A stretch of 64,000 bases of DNA, from contig JAJEKV010000020.1 in assembly GCA_021234155.1 (NCBI GenBank), forward strand, positions 5,814,563 through 5,878,562, given 5' to 3'. The position numbers and the translations under genes were made by a program. Positions within the stretch are counted from its first letter, which is position 1; each line of letters begins with the position of its first letter. Shown in pieces: positions 35,009 to 48,582 of this stretch. The notes beneath the pieces were generated by a model. It was not told where the DNA came from. It was given only the letters and a program-made list of their open reading frames with translations, and did not search any database. The stretch comes from Isoetes taiwanensis (taxonomy: Eukaryota > Streptophyta > Lycopodiopsida > Isoetales > Isoetaceae).

Positions 35009-35177
35009 GGTGGGTTGTGTGGTGTGTATACGGCAAGAGATGTTGTGTGGTGTGTGGTATGTGGTGGTGTGTAGAGACTACCTCGTGTTTGTGTGGTGTG
35101 TGATTGTAGTTTTCCATCAAAGACGTGGCTTTACTATGTTAGGAGACCGACCATATACGTAGTGTTTTGTTTTGCGA

Positions 35178-35380
35178 CTATGGCGCACTTGTGAAGGAAT
35201 GGTTGGCTGCAACATCGCCTAGGTTTGATAGATGCAAGCAACGATTGCAAGCAAACGAGGATAGGAAAAATGATATCAAAAGAAAGATTGAGTTGATGGA
35301 GCATAAAGCATCGAAATTAGAGCCGATTTGCAATGCATGGCAATCAATCATGACAAAGAACTGAAAAGCGTTAGAGGGTG
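35178..35380 (+). pseudogene. Coiled-coil exon of cargo gene 1, unit B copy
   Basis: Copy of 17788-17994. It keeps the frame through KQRLQANEDRKNDIKRKIEL, which unit A breaks. It ends with GGGTG at the chromovirus insertion. Confidence 0.65.
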
Positions 35381-37028
35381 TGTGACGTTCCAGCAAAGAT
35401 ACGCGTGACGATCACCGCATCGCCACACGCCGCGACACGCCACCCAAGCCGACGGTACGCTTAGCTGTAGCCAGTGAGTAGCCCTAGGGGGGCAACTTGC
35501 CGTAAATATGTGTAACTATTAATGTGCACATTTTCCAATGTACACATTAATGTGGGCACACATTTCCAAGGGACACTTCATGCCAAGTGGGCCACACCTA
35601 TAGGTGCAATTAATGTGCACATTTTCCAATGTACACATTAATGTGGGCACACATTTCCATGTGTGCACATTTGGCCACCTAGCCCTTTAAAGGCAAGTGG
35701 GCCCATTTCCAATTATCCCACATGCCAAAGGGGATAATTGGAAACCCTAACCAACCCCTTGTCTATATAGGGTAGGAAACCCTAACTAGCCCAATTTCGA
35801 TTTTAGGGCTTTAGAACTCTGCTTTGGCTGCCCAACAAAATTAAAACCGCATCCCATCACTGGGAGAATTGCATCCTTAGTTTCTCTTGATTCGAGCTGC
35901 TTCAGCCAGGATGGTCGAGCTCTCAGTCGAGGAGCCCCTCATGATCAGGTATTTACAATTAAATAGTCTAAACCCTATTTTAGTCATTGAATCAAGAGGT
36001 TTAGCCTATTAGATTGCCCATAGCAGCCCCTCTAGATCTCTAGATAGCAGATTCTAACCAAAGAACCTAACTCTATGTTGTAGATTAGATCTAGTTCTTT
36101 AGTTCTCTGGTGAAGTATATGGATGATGTATCTCTATGAGCTCCTTGTATTGGGAAGGGGGTAGAGACCCAAAGCTTTGTAGTTGATGCTCCTAGAGTAG
36201 CCTCTCTAGCACAATGTAGATTCGGCTCAGGCACAAGAACCACACCTGGTTGTGGGTGAAGGGGCCGACCGGCTTAGAAGGAGGTTCGCGGTTTCGACTC
36301 TTGAACGATCCCTATGGTGTGTTAGTGCTACCAGGGATCATTGTGACTAGGTCTAATGGCTTACCACCGAAAAGTGGTAAGGCATGGGCCTCGACACCGC
36401 GGAAGTGGTGTACACTTTCCGCTGGGTTTCGAATACGGGCAGTGGCCCTCTAGTCACCTTGAGTCGCAAGATGTAGACCCTCGAGGGAGTGATCCCTTAC
36501 CGCCCCATCGGAACCGGGAGATGGAACCCGTGAATAGCCCTCCTTTGGCTATGCATCCGGGCGGCTTACAAAGTCCCAACACTTTTCAGCCTACTCGCAA
36601 AGTGTGCACGGAGAGGGCGGATGGAGTGGACAACCCTAAGCCATGTTCATATGCCGCCCAAATCCATTGCCATGAATTCGGCCCCCAGAATGAACTCCGA
36701 GGAGAAAAGCCGTCACCATCCCTTGAGTCCGAGCCTTGGGTAGGATTCCCTATGTGATGTGCCGATCTTTGTCTATGCAGATATGTGGAGGACCATCCCC
36801 GTGGATGGTCATATGATGTTGATGTATATGCCACCGACATGTATGTTACGCCCGCAGCCTAGGTAGGCCCCGAGGGAGACGGGTGCAATGACCTTCCACT
36901 CTTCCCACTTTGGAACCCGCCACATTTGCAAATGTCATGTGGAGGGCCCTCATTAGCATGGAGCCGGGTATGGGGATGAATTGCTTGTATACGGTGAGGG
37001 CACCGTGATAACAGTAGGGGACGCCACA
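35381..37028 (+). repeat. 5' LTR, copy B
   Basis: TGTGACGTTCC ... ACGCCACA, 1648 bp. The TATA box CTATATAGGG is present near 35765. Confidence 0.9.
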
Positions 37029-37565
37029 AAGGGTATCAGAGCTATGTTCTTGGAGACCAAGAGCAAAAGCTAATCGCCATGTTCCCAAAGAGCACTAACT
37101 TGATAGGATCCTTAAACCTCGAAAAATGGGAAAATTTTTCTCATTTTTGTAGTTTATGCTAAGCTAGTAACAGCTTAAAATGAATAGAAATGTAAAAAGA
37201 TTAAAAAATTAATGAGCCAACATCCAAAAGTAGGGAGTCTCACACGTCGCGCCAGATGATTTCTACATTCTAGAAATCGGGTCGGGCGCAACGGTGAGAC
37301 ATTCAAATTTTTGACACCAAAAGTTGTAAATTACAAGTAAAATACCTTGATAATTCTAATTTTAAGCTAAGAATTAGTAGATTTAGCATGTTACATGTTA
37401 ATTTAATAGTGGGCTCCACCATGTCTCACACGCCGCCCCAGGACAGTTTCTAGATTCTAGGAATCGGGCCGGGCGCAACGCGGTGAGACCTTTGCTTAAT
37501 TAGGGTGTTTTAGGTGCTTTAGACAACCCAAAAAGGTAGTTTAAAAGTTGACCTAAAATTGGCCC

Positions 37566-37573
37566 TATAAATA
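37566..37573 (+). promoter_or_regulatory. Internal TATA box before module 1, copy B
   Basis: TATAAATA in GGCCCTATAAATAGACCC, the counterpart of 20208-20215. Confidence 0.55.
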
Positions 37574-37663
37574 GACCCGACCTCCCATTTTTCCTGTTCT
37601 TCCTAGAACTTTCGCCAGGATCGTTGGGCGATCTTCCGCGCTTTAGCCCGACACAAACCGCAA

Positions 37664-38940
37664 GATGATGGCACGCATAAAATGGGGATCGCAAGGAAGC
37701 CAGCTTTAAGCCGGATCCTCCAGGCCGTTCCTACTTCTTTCAGAGAATCCTTCGAACGCTTTCTCCATGAAGGCGAATCTTCTTCGAAAGCAGGATGCAG
37801 GTTCGCCAGAGCCACCACACGAGCTCTTGGAGGATGACCGCCGATGTCATGAACCGTATCCTAATTTAAATTGCGCTGAAGAGGAAAGAAGCTGGCACAG
37901 CAGGAGCAACACCCGAGGACGCCAACCCACGAAGAGCAGAGGGAACAGCGGACTCATCAACAGCCCGTGAGCAACCCCAGCCAGATCCACCTCGCAGGAG
38001 GAGCAGGGAAGAGAGGAGCGCTGTATCACGGAACTCACCCCGAAGAAGAGGCCGACCGCACGACGCCGGCCCACAAGTAACGGTTAAAGAGCACGGAGCC
38101 GAGAACAAAGAGTCGGAAGACAATTCACCCACTACAGCCGACCCAAGAAGAGGAAGGCCAAAGCCGTGAAGGCGCAAGAGGAAGCCGGTAAAGGTCGAAG
38201 CGAGCCGAGGGTCCCGCCATCAACGAGCCGGCCGGGAGGGGAGACTCGCCACCACCGACGACACTTGATGGAGACTACGTCGGGCGCAGACGGGGTAAGC
38301 TTTTCAAAGCCCCCCGGTCGAGGGAAGAGGTCCCGGAGCGCATAGCCCAAGAAGGGGAGGAGACCGACAAATAGCTTAAGCCCCACCTTTTCCGACACGG
38401 GATAGAGTCAAAGCCCCGCGTCGCGAACGGAAGCATATGTGATAGACCCCTAAAGGTCTATCAAGAGGATCAGGAACACAACGCTTTATATGGCAAGGTG
38501 GAGGCGATAACGCATATTACTGTGGAGCACCGGTGAGAACGATTGAAGGCGACACCGAATTTAAGAGCCGCATAATCAAGCCCTCCACCAAAGCCCAAGC
38601 CTCCCCCGAAAGCACTGTGGAAGAAGCGGAGCAAGAAGAAGAAGTTGGAAGATGTGGCACTCAAGGAGATCCGCCACTTCCAGAAGAGTTACGGACCTCG
38701 ATTCCCCCCGCTTGCGCGTTTGGTCCGCTGGTCATACAAGAATACAACACGCATATGCGCGCTGACCGACGAGATGTCATTGGTGTTTACAAGAGGCGGC
38801 AAGCGCATATAGTAAAGCATTTTGAAGATTCAACGGCCTGCACGGGTGCACGCCAAGAGGGTTACCCTCATGAGGCGTGGATATGTATCTTGCAGTACAC
38901 ATCAAGGGAGAACGCTTGAACCTTGTAAATAACGAAAAAT
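37664..38940 (+). pseudogene. Extra module 1, copy B
   Basis: Counterpart of 20323-21580. The 3' third is best read here: 38533-38919 is one open frame ending GYPHEAWICILQYTSRENA, with a Glu-rich run (STVEEAEQEEEVG). The family is unknown. Confidence 0.5.
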
Positions 38941-39509
38941 TTTGTTAATATAAAGAAATTTTTGTGTAAATAAAGTGTCAAACCCTGCTTAAATAGGTTA
39001 AGATATCGATCCCTAACTTTGTTTTGATTAAATTGAGCTTTGAGCAAAATTGAGACGATGTCTCACACGTCAGCACTGTGATTTATTTCCTAAATTTTAG
39101 AAACGGGCCGGGCTTAACGGTGAGACCATGCCCAAAAGTGCCCAAAACAGCTTTAAATCGACCAAGCAAGGGGTCAATTTCGCCTAACTCGATGAGTTTA
39201 GTGGAATTACAGCCTTTACATCACTTAAATTGAGTGAGCCTAGCCCAATTGGGACCCATGTCTCACACGCCGCCCAGACAGATTTCTACATTTTAGAAAT
39301 TCGGCCCGGGCGCAACGCAGGAGACCCCCGCATCTATTTTCTTCACCAAATGATCTCCAAACTGCATAACAACAGTTCAAGAGAATGTTCTTAGCATGCT
39401 CAAACTCTAGAAATAGTCTTCAAACTTGCAATTGCATCCCTTAATAGATCAGAATTGCCTAATCTCAAGAAAATCTAGGTCATCCAAAAAAATTAGGTTT
39501 TCCCCTTTC

Positions 39510-39517
39510 TATAAATA
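39510..39517 (+). promoter_or_regulatory. Internal TATA box before module 2, copy B
   Basis: TATAAATA in CTTTCTATAAATAAGTCCCC, the counterpart of 22174-22181. Confidence 0.55.
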
Positions 39518-39635
39518 AGTCCCCATTTCTCATTTGGCACCCCTCGCAAATTTGCTCCCCATCGCTTTTAAGCATCTTTCAGCTCCCTCGAGGCGTATCT
39601 CGCATCCGTTTGATACTCCCTTCCTTGCTAGATCA

Positions 39636-41130
39636 ATGGCCGCGCTGGCCGATTTGGTGATGGTGTACCGATTGCCCATCTTCTTGTAGGATGTCAACGA
39701 CATCTTCAAGTCTTTGTGAAAGAAATCGACATCAAGCTTCTAAATGCAACCCAACTTATAGGCGGGTGTGCTAGAGAATTTCAAGCTAGGGTAGGACCCT
39801 CCCTTATTCAAGTTCCCCCCTTGCATAGGTACTTTGTTCCCCGCCCATCCCTTCAAGCTGACCTTGGGCGCCCCCCAACATCGCCAAGTACTTGACTAAC
39901 AAGGCGCCAGACTACGACTACATGGTCGGTCCCCGATAGCGGGGACCAAGTACTTCTCTTACACAAAGAGCCTAGCCATCTTCTTATCCCAATGGCCGAA
40001 CCCGATGGGGGCAACCTCTATCCTCGATGGAGGTAGACCCCATAGCAAAAATCAAGAAGAAGCGATGCCGTTGCGGTATCAACATGGTGCGGGGAAGCAA
40101 GAGAGGATGAGGAGGAGCTCTGGGACGGCGAAGGATACACGGAGTTCGACCGGGGCGAAGAACGCCATGCGGAGAGCGGGGAGCCGATCAACACCCGAAA
40201 GCGAGAGCGGCGCAGGCATCGAGTCGCTCCCCACTCGGGCTAAGGCATCACAAGCCTAGCCCCGATCATCATTAACGGAGAGGTATCTACTCCTGGCCGA
40301 CATCCAACCTTCCCGAACGCGGGGAGGGAGCTCGGGTTGACGGCTGCTCCACCAAGCTGCGGCAAGCCGACATGGGACGACTTCATCGTCGAGGGGGAGC
40401 CTCGAACTTTCCGTACGCAAGTGAGGAGGCGACACTCACGGGGGAGGCGACCTCCGATATCCGTGCCTACAAAGAAGATAAGGCAAATGATGGACGGCCG
40501 GGAGCTGCCAACGGAGGAGGAGTTCCTCGCCTCAAGAGCGAGATGGGGATCGTGGGAAGACCACGAGCATCCTAATGCCAGTCTCCGATATCACCCCCGC
40601 CAAAGGAGAAGGAATGTCGACCTCTGGGGCTCGGACCGCGACAATGGAAGACTTCGGGAGGGAATGACTGAAATTGAGGTCGACGAATGCGCACGCCGCA
40701 ATACGTTTGGAGGCCAAACAAGCGAGAAGCCGGCTGACACATTGACAGTGTCGCTCGGGTACTACTTGCCGCTGCCGATGGATGGGAGAATAGCGGTGAA
40801 TTCACCGCAAGTTCACCCAGGCTAAGAAGGAGTGTTCATCTTGGTGCACTCATGCCAGCGGCAGCATGCTCGAATAGCAACAAATGTACTATCTTTGTCT
40901 TAGTCAAGAGGGCAATGGCACTTGACCTCTTCGACCGCCATACCCCAATCGTCGCCAGCGAGATTGGCGATGGATCGCGCCCTTACATCCGACCGCCAGG
41001 TAGAAGACCTGGTGAGGGCCATACGGGGAGGCTCGTCGGCAAGCATCATCGGGGAACTTGGGTCACCGGTAAGGACGGGCCCAAGTTAAGAAGTTTCTTG
41101 AAGACAACCCGTCTTTACGGGCGATTTCAA
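39636..41130 (+). pseudogene. Extra module 2, copy B
   Basis: Counterpart of 22294-23830. The start reads MAALADLVMVYRLPI before breaking. Other recoverable pieces are YDYMVG near 39914 and MALDLF near 40915. No known domain is seen. Confidence 0.45.
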
Positions 41131-41411
41131 GACTAGTTAAACTTTGATCCCGAGACTTTTGTATCCGAAATATTATATGATATATGAATATAAATCCTAT
41201 TGCACTTTAAATGCTTTGTTGATGTATTTTTTCCCCACAACTATACCAACAAACATAAACAATGCAAGAGAACAAATGAAACTAATCATATAGCCATGAA
41301 TTGCTTGTGTATGCAGCTAGAGGCCTAAACGCAGGGGAACGACAACTGCGAGATCTTATAGAAGAGCAAACCCCACCCAGACCACCCTCGGCAAGGAACC
41401 TATTTGAAGAT

Positions 41412-42660
41412 ATGGAACCCATGACCCCAGAGGAGGAGATAGCCCAGATGAGGACGGACTGGAGCGGATAAAGGCATTCATCGGTCCAGCGCAAAGCGTG
41501 AGTGGGTTGATGGGCAACGCCATTTGCCGCAAGCATCAGCTTCGGAGGGCGTGAAAAGACAAGAAGAGGAGCAAGAGAAGGAGATCCTCCAGCCCTAATC
41601 TTCCGGACTCAAGTTCGTGACTCGACTTCTGAATTCGAGGAAGAGGAAGAACAGTTCGAGGAACCAACAGATGGAAGGCGAGGAATACCCGGAGGGACGA
41701 TTAAAGAGATACCGTGGCCTCCACTGGAAGAAGGTAGATTCCGCGACCGGCAATGTATGGAAGGTCTTGAATCGAACAGTTCTCGGGGAGAACAGTCGAT
41801 TGGAAGCAGAGGCATGGCTGGGAATGATGAAAGCACGGGAAATGCTTATGGCATGAAGGATAAGGACAAAGGCAGAGTTGCAACAGCCAACTTGAAAGGA
41901 GCTTCCGGATTTGGTGGAAGGGTTATGCAAAGGCACATGGCTTAAGCGAGGATGCTTGTAAGTTGAAAAGTTTGCTAAAGCCTTCGCCATTACGTTCGAG
42001 GGAACATAAGTCCAAAGATGATGAAATAGCTTTTTACGGAGGTTGCGGCAAGGCAACAAATCACCAATAAATATAGAGGAATTCATGAGGCTAAAGGCTG
42101 TACGCGTTGCGGCTGGGAGAGAAGCATGCAAAGAGAAAGCTATATTGAGGGGCCGAATGAGGAGATCCATAAGCTTGTGAGGGCAATAAACCCTAGGACA
42201 AGACGTGGGTTTTAATCCAAGGCTATAAGCTTGCAGGGGGACCTCGGAATAGCGGGCGGCTTGGCAAGATTTCCGGTGATAAAGGCAAGGCGACAGAAGC
42301 TATAGCCCCGGGGCAGCCAAATTGTGTCCAGCTAGAGCCCCATATGGTGGGAACCAGGGAAACAATAGAAAGAAGCGTGTCCTTCAAGGACAAGCGGTGA
42401 GGGGTCAAACTACTCCAAAGCAAAGGCGATCCTTTTGTGCAATGCCCAAGGAAAAAGAGGCAGGAGTGCATAGAAAAGCAACCCGAGCTGTGTGCTTCCA
42501 GCCCAGGCCATAGGACGCAAAGAACCCCTTACTACGCCATGAGTGCAGCTCTAGCGGAGTTGGGAGATTGGGACGCCTGTCCGGACGCATTTCACGGCGA
42601 AGAGGCCCGCGACTACATTCGTGGTGAGTGTCATATCTTTGCCGCAATAGATACAAGAGC
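41412..42660 (+). pseudogene. Chromovirus gag, copy B
   Basis: It starts MEPMTPEEEIAQMRTDW at 41412. The zinc-knuckle remnant near 42490-42520 combines Cys and His (C-F-Q..., G-H-R in alternating frames). It ends before the protease. Confidence 0.6.
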
Positions 42661-43260
42661 GCAGAGCCGATAAGGTAATTTCCACAAGGGAAGGCCAAGG
42701 CCAAGTCCTTCATAGTCTTGATAGACTCAGAAGTAGCCATAACTTTGCATCCCTGCACGGTTCAAATGTTGAAGTTGAAGCCGCTAAAGTCAAAGCCAAG
42801 ACCCGTTGTCTTAGCAAGTGGTGCGCAAGAAGGCAGACGGGGCGGGCAAGAGAATTAACTTGACATCGACTTGCCGTGATTAACATCCGTGATGGGGGCA
42901 GAAGTAATGGGCATTGGCAAGTATGACTTGATCATAGGAATGGAGTACCTTGGGCCAGCAGGGCCATTATCGATCAGGAGCGGAAGGTGACCTTCCCAAC
43001 GCCGGCAAGATCATTGAGATACCGTAAGGAAGTTGTTCCCATCATGCAAAGTTGTATGTCTTCTAAACAATTTTGTTCAAGTGCATCAAGAGTGAGCAAG
43101 TGGCATACATCTTCAAGCTTGAGATTAGTGAGCCGAATCGAAGGAAGGAAGCAAAGAAGACAACGGCTCAAAGAAGTTGCCGGGCAAGTAGCTCACCTGA
43201 TCACGGAGTTCCATGATCTCTTTCCAGATGAGATCAAGCAGCCCCTCCTTATAGGGGAGT
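42661..43260 (+). pseudogene. Chromovirus protease region, copy B
   Basis: IVLIDS-(G)SSHNFAS near 42713-42750, with one base lost in the DSG triplet relative to copy A, and MGIGKYDLIIGMEYLGPAGP near 42908-42965. Confidence 0.7.
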
Positions 43261-43330
43261 TGAGTGCGAGATTGCACTTAACGGGAACAAAGCCAACAAG
43301 CAAGGCTCCATATAGAATGACAACGCAGAG

Positions 43331-44540
43331 TTGCCCGAGCCTGAAGAATTAGTTGCAGGAGCTGCCGACCTAGGTTTCATTAGACCTAGTGTCTCGCCGT
43401 TTGGAGCGCCCATTCTTTTTGTCAAGAAGAAGGATGGATCTTTGAGGATGTGCATAGACTATAGGCAGTTGAACAAGCACACCATTAAGAACAAGTATGC
43501 GCTCCCCAGATCAGATGACTTGATGGATCAGCTCCAAGGTGCAAAGATCTTCTCCAAAATCGACTTAAGGTCAGGTTATCATCAGATCAGGATAAAGGAA
43601 GAAGATATCCATAAGACCGCCTTCAGAACGCGGTATGGGCACTACGAGTTCACGGTAATGCCTTTCGGCTTATCGAATGCCCCCGCAACGTTCATGAGGC
43701 TCATGAAAGCGACATCTTCGTGGAGTTTTAGACACCTTTGTGATTGTTTTCTTTGATGACATTTTGGTGTATAGCAGATCCCTTGAAGAGCACGTACAAC
43801 ACTTGAGAAGAGTGCTGGAGAAGTTGAAGAGGCACCAGTTGTACGCCAAGTTGTCAAAGTGCCACTTCGCAACAGAGAAAGTGGAGTATCTAGGTCATGT
43901 GATCTCAGCAGAGGGCATCTCGACGGATCCTGCAAAGATTGAAGCCCGCCATTCAAGGGGCGCCAAGAATGTGCACGGAGGTCAGAAGTTTTCTCGGCCC
44001 AGCGGTGGTACTACAGAAGTTCGTGAAGAACTTTGCTAAGATAGCGCCCCCAAGTAACGCACTGACGAGGGCAGAGAAGGTGAAAGATTGGGTAGAGCAT
44101 TGGCACAAGAAAGCCCAAAAAGGGGTTTGAATTGTTGAAAGAAGCTCGACGACAGCCCCCTCGCCTTGACCTTGGGGACCGGAGAAAGATAAGCTTGTAG
44201 CAACAGATGCGCAGTAAGATAGCTACAAAGTGCGGCTTATGCAAGAAGAGCGTGTGGTAGCGTATGATTCGGGAAGATGAACGACGCCGAGCCGCTACCC
44301 AACGCGACGATCAGGAGTTGCTTGCGGTTGTCGGGGCATTAAGAATATGGAGGCATTATCTCTTGGGAAGGAAGTTCCAATTGGATACCGACCATCGAGC
44401 TCCAATATGTATTCACGCATAACCACACCTTAATCTGGAGGCACGGAGATGGATGGAGTTCCTCAAGAATATGACTTTGATATAGTCTACAAGCCGGGGA
44501 AGCTCAATGTCTTTCAAGGCATCCCCTGACAACTAGAGTG
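43331..44540 (+). pseudogene. Chromovirus reverse transcriptase-RNase H, copy B
   Basis: The cleanest RT in the window: an open frame at 43331-43756 carries [59 protein letters not shown] and [14 protein letters not shown]. After a one-base break the active site [11 protein letters not shown] follows at about 43748-43780, then the thumb (YLGHVISAEGIS). RNase H traces lie near 44340-44410. It resembles plant chromovirus RTs. Confidence 0.85.
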
Positions 44541-46030
44541 CATTGCAATGCAATTTCGACGCTCTCCAGCGACTTTGGTAAGAGGATTGAAGAGTCCTTG
44601 CCAACGGATGTGGATTTCAGGGAAGTATGGGCAAGCCTTTCTAAGGAGGCTAGAACAGATAAAGAGCGGGAGGCCTCCAAGCATTATAAGAAGGAAGGCA
44701 ACCTGTTATACCATAAGAACAAGTTGTGCGTACCCGAATCATCAGGTGTAAGGAAGTTGATCCTCCATGACACGCACAACAGCCCCAATAGCGGCCATGC
44801 GGGATCCATGAAAACATATTTCAAAGTCGCAAAGCAGCCTATTATTGGCCAGGAATGAAGAAGCAAATAGCTTCGCTATATCAAGGAACGTCAGCTATGC
44901 CAGCAGACGAAGGCGGAGCAGCTTCGAATTCCAGGGGCATTAGAGCCATTAGCGGTGCCAAACGCTAAGTGGGAGGTAATCAGCATGGACTTCATCACAG
45001 GACTCCCAAGGACAGCAAGAGGGAAGGATGCCTTGATGGTAGTGGTCGACAAGTTGTCTAAGATGGCACATTTTGTGCCTTGCGGGAACCACAGTCACGA
45101 CTATGGATACGGCAAAGCTCTTCACCAAAGAGATCTTCGAGGCTTCATGGCATGCCAAGGGAGATCATCTCCGAACCCGAGGGATCAAAGTTCATGAGCC
45201 TTTTGGCAAGACCTCTTTCGCGACAATTCAAGACGAAGCTATCCATGACTTACGGCATACCATCTCTTGGACGGATGGCCGGACGGAGGCGGACCAACGA
45301 GATTTTAGAGGACATGCTACGAAACTATGTCGGAATAAGCAAAGTATGTGGGAAGAATTTATTCACTTGGTGGAGTTTGGCATACAACGGCGGCAAGCAG
45401 AATCATCCCAAATGTCGCCGTTTATGATCAATTCACGCCATCGGGTGCCTAACTCGGATACTTGGCACAACCCGTGTCAAAAGTGGAAGTTTCGCGGCAG
45501 ATGTTACCGATATGCAGCACCTTGTGGAAGAAGTTTGAGGTTATCACGCTAGCAAGAAGTCGTCGAGAAAAGAGCATCGCGAACAAGCATCGAGCGAAGA
45601 AGAGAGTTCAAAGTTGGAGATGATGTTTGGCTCAAGATCAAGGTGAAGCGGCGGCTCGGGGATCGGGAATTGCAAGAAGCTTGCTCCAAGGTGGGCTGGA
45701 CCTTTCGAGAATAGTAGAGAGTAGGTAATCAATCCTACAAGTTAGACTTGCCAAAGACACCTAAAGATTCATAAGGTCTTCCCGTGAGCTTGTTGAAGAA
45801 GCATACTCCAAATCCGGCGAAGTCTTGGATTCGCCAACGCGTTGTTGGAAATGACAGAGGAGCGCTGGAAATAGTTCCGAATTGATTCTTGATAAAGCTC
45901 AAGAAAAGCGAGGGAGATCAGAATTCCTCCGAGATTTGGTCAAGTGGAAACACTTACCGGTGGAAGACCGACGTGGGTACTTAAGAAAGATTTAGTAAAA
46001 GCGGTATCCCGGTTTATGGAGCAATGGGCC
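44541..46030 (+). pseudogene. Chromovirus integrase and chromodomain, copy B
   Basis: VRKLILHDTHNSPNSGHAG (44749-44805) is the zinc-binding region. [20 protein letters not shown] (44970-45030) and [16 protein letters not shown] mark the catalytic core. LVKWKHLPVED (about 45937-45970) is a chromodomain signature. Confidence 0.8.
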
Positions 46031-46939
46031 GCAAAAGTCATCTTGAAGAAATCGGCTCCCCGAGCATGTCGATTTGTGTAGGTTAATTCTGGTGTAGTTA
46101 AGATTAATCTCGCATGCAACCTATGCTTAGTATGGGTGCATGCGTTGTTACCGATGATGGGACCACCACGGTGATCTCTAGGCGTGGTGTAATGTCAATG
46201 TAGGCATGATGCGTCCGCTTGGGGAAAGTGGAAGGTAGATTAGAAAGTCTACTGTCCCACGTAAGCAGACGAACTCGAGAGAAAGGAGGTCATGAAGGAA
46301 TGCATTGATAGGGAAAGCACCTTTAGCCCCATATATGCTTTGATGGGGAGGAATCTATCCCCCCACGCGAGAAGGATATCCTCCACGAAGACGGCAACTA
46401 GAGGTGTAGGCATGAGCTGGCATATAGGCATATAGGCTTTGTCTCCGCTGGCCATAATGGAAGATTCACCCCTCTTCCCACGCCGGAGATTAGCCATGCA
46501 TCCATGTAGATAGGTGGGTGGTCATCATATAACCAAAATTTTATTTAATAATTAAATGGTACTAACGTAGTGTCGACTGGGCAAGAGAGCGCCCGGAGGG
46601 CAAGGAGGTCGAGACTCAAGACTTGCAACACAAATTTTGTTGGAATGTGTTGCAAGGAATGAAGAGATGCCTCGGGACGTTAATTTTAAATTTTGATAAA
46701 CTTAATTGTAATGTTAAGTGAATTTTGGAGTAACTGTTAGTAATGTTGTGAATTGATAAGTTATGTTATAATATAATAATGTGATAATGTCATAAAAATA
46801 TTACCTTAAGGTAATTTTAATAAATGTGTAGGAATTATAGTAGCGATGCATTATGTATCAAGTTGTTGCGAGGTTAGGTTGATCCCAAGGTGGGGACCCA
46901 CGATGCCGCTGGACAAACATCATTTCAAGGTGGGGAGAA
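46031..46939 (+). other. Chromovirus 3' untranslated region, copy B
   Basis: No coding signal. It ends in the purine tract AAGGTGGGGAGAA before the 3' LTR. Confidence 0.65.
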
Positions 46940-48577
46940 TGTGGCGTTCAAAGCCGAGATCGCCCGGGGCGATACCGCGTCTTGCCCGTGCGCGTACCCG
47001 CCACTCCGGTGACATATGCGTAAGCGTGTAGCCGTGTGAGTAGCCCTAGGGGGCAACTTGCGTAAATATGTGTAACTATTAATGTGCACATTTTCCAATG
47101 TACACATTAATGTGGGCACACATTTCCAAGTGGACACTTCATGCCAAGTGGGCCACACCCATAGGTGCAATTAATGTGCACATTTTCCAATGTACACATT
47201 AATGTGGGCACACATTTCCATGTGTGCACATTTGGCCACCTAGCCCTTAAAGGCAAGTGGGCCCATTTCCAATTATCCCACATGCCAAAGGGGATGGTGG
47301 AAACCCTAACCAACCCCTTGTCTATATAGGGTAGGAAACCCTAACTAGCCCAATTTTCGATTTTGGGGCTTTAGAACTCTGTTTTGGCTGCCTCAACGAA
47401 TTAAACCGCATCCTGCACTCGCTCGGGAGAATTGCATCCTTAGTTTTCTCTTGATTCGGCGTTTTCACAGGATGGTCGAGCTCAGTCAGGAGGAGCCCCT
47501 CAAGGATCAGGTATTTGGCCAATTAAATAGTCTAAACCCTATTTTAGTCATTGAATCAAGTAGGTTTAGCCTATTAGATTGCCTCCATAGCAGCCCCTCT
47601 AGATCTCTAGATAGCAGATTCTAACTAAAGAACCTAACTCTATGTTGTAGATTAGATCTAGTTCTTTAGTTCTCGTGAAGTATATGGATGATGTATCTCT
47701 ATGAGCTCCTTGTATTGGGAAGGGGAGAGACCTAAAAGCTTTGTAGTTGATGCTCCTAGAGTAGCCTCTCTAGCACAATCGTAGATTTACAGGCACAAGA
47801 ACCACACACGGGTTGTGGGTGAAGGGGCCGACCGGCTTAGAAGGAGGTTCGTGTTCGACTCTTGAACGATCCCTATGGTGTGTTAGTGCTACCAGGGATC
47901 ATTGTGACTAGGTCTAATGGCTTACCACCGAAAAGGGTAAGGCATGGGCTCGACACCCGTGAAGTGGTGTACACTTTCCAGTGGGTTCAATACGGGCGGT
48001 GGCCCTCTAGTCACCTTGAGTCGGCATGTAGACCTCCGGAGGGAGTGATCCCACCGCCCCATCGGGCGGGAGATGGAACCCGGGAATAGCCCTTTTGGCT
48101 ATGCATCCGCGGGAGCCTGATCAGTCCCAACACTTTGACCCTACGCAAAGTGTGCAATGAGGGGCGGATGGAGTGGACAACCCTAAGCCATGTTCATATG
48201 CCACCAAATCCATTGCCATGAATTGCATCGCGCAATGAACTCACGAGACCCAAGCCGCCAGTCATCCCTTGAGTCCGAGCCTTGGGTAGGATTCCCTATG
48301 TGATGTGCTGATCTTTGTCTATGCAGATATGTGGAGGACCATCCTTCGTGATGGTCATATGATGTTGATGTATATGCCACTGACATGTATGTTACGCTTC
48401 CGCAGCTAGGTAGGCCCTGAGGGAGACGGGGTGCAATGACCCTTCCACTCTTCCCACTGGAACCCGTCACGGTTGCAGTGTCATGTGGAGGGCCCTGTAT
48501 TAGCATGGAGCTGGTATGGGGGATGAACTCCTGTTTGTATACGGTGAGGGCACCGTATACGAGTAGGGGACGTCACA
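46940..48577 (+). repeat. 3' LTR, copy B
   Basis: TGTGGCGTTC ... GGGGACGTCACA, 1638 bp, with GGGTG target duplication at 48578-48582. It gives the clearest LTR end. Confidence 0.9.
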
Positions 48578-48582
48578 GGGTG

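Larger units (their letters stand above)
35381..48577 (+). mobile_element. Ty3/Gypsy chromovirus, copy B
   Basis: Same order as copy A. 5' LTR 35381-37028; primer site 37032-37042; palindromes at about 37237-37300 and 37421-37490; module 1 from about 37664; palindromes at about 39059-39125 and 39258-39325; module 2 from 39636; gag 41412; protease near 42716; RT 43331; integrase near 44750; chromodomain near 45940; 3' LTR 46940-48577. GGGTG lies on both sides (35376-35380, 48578-48582). Confidence 0.9.
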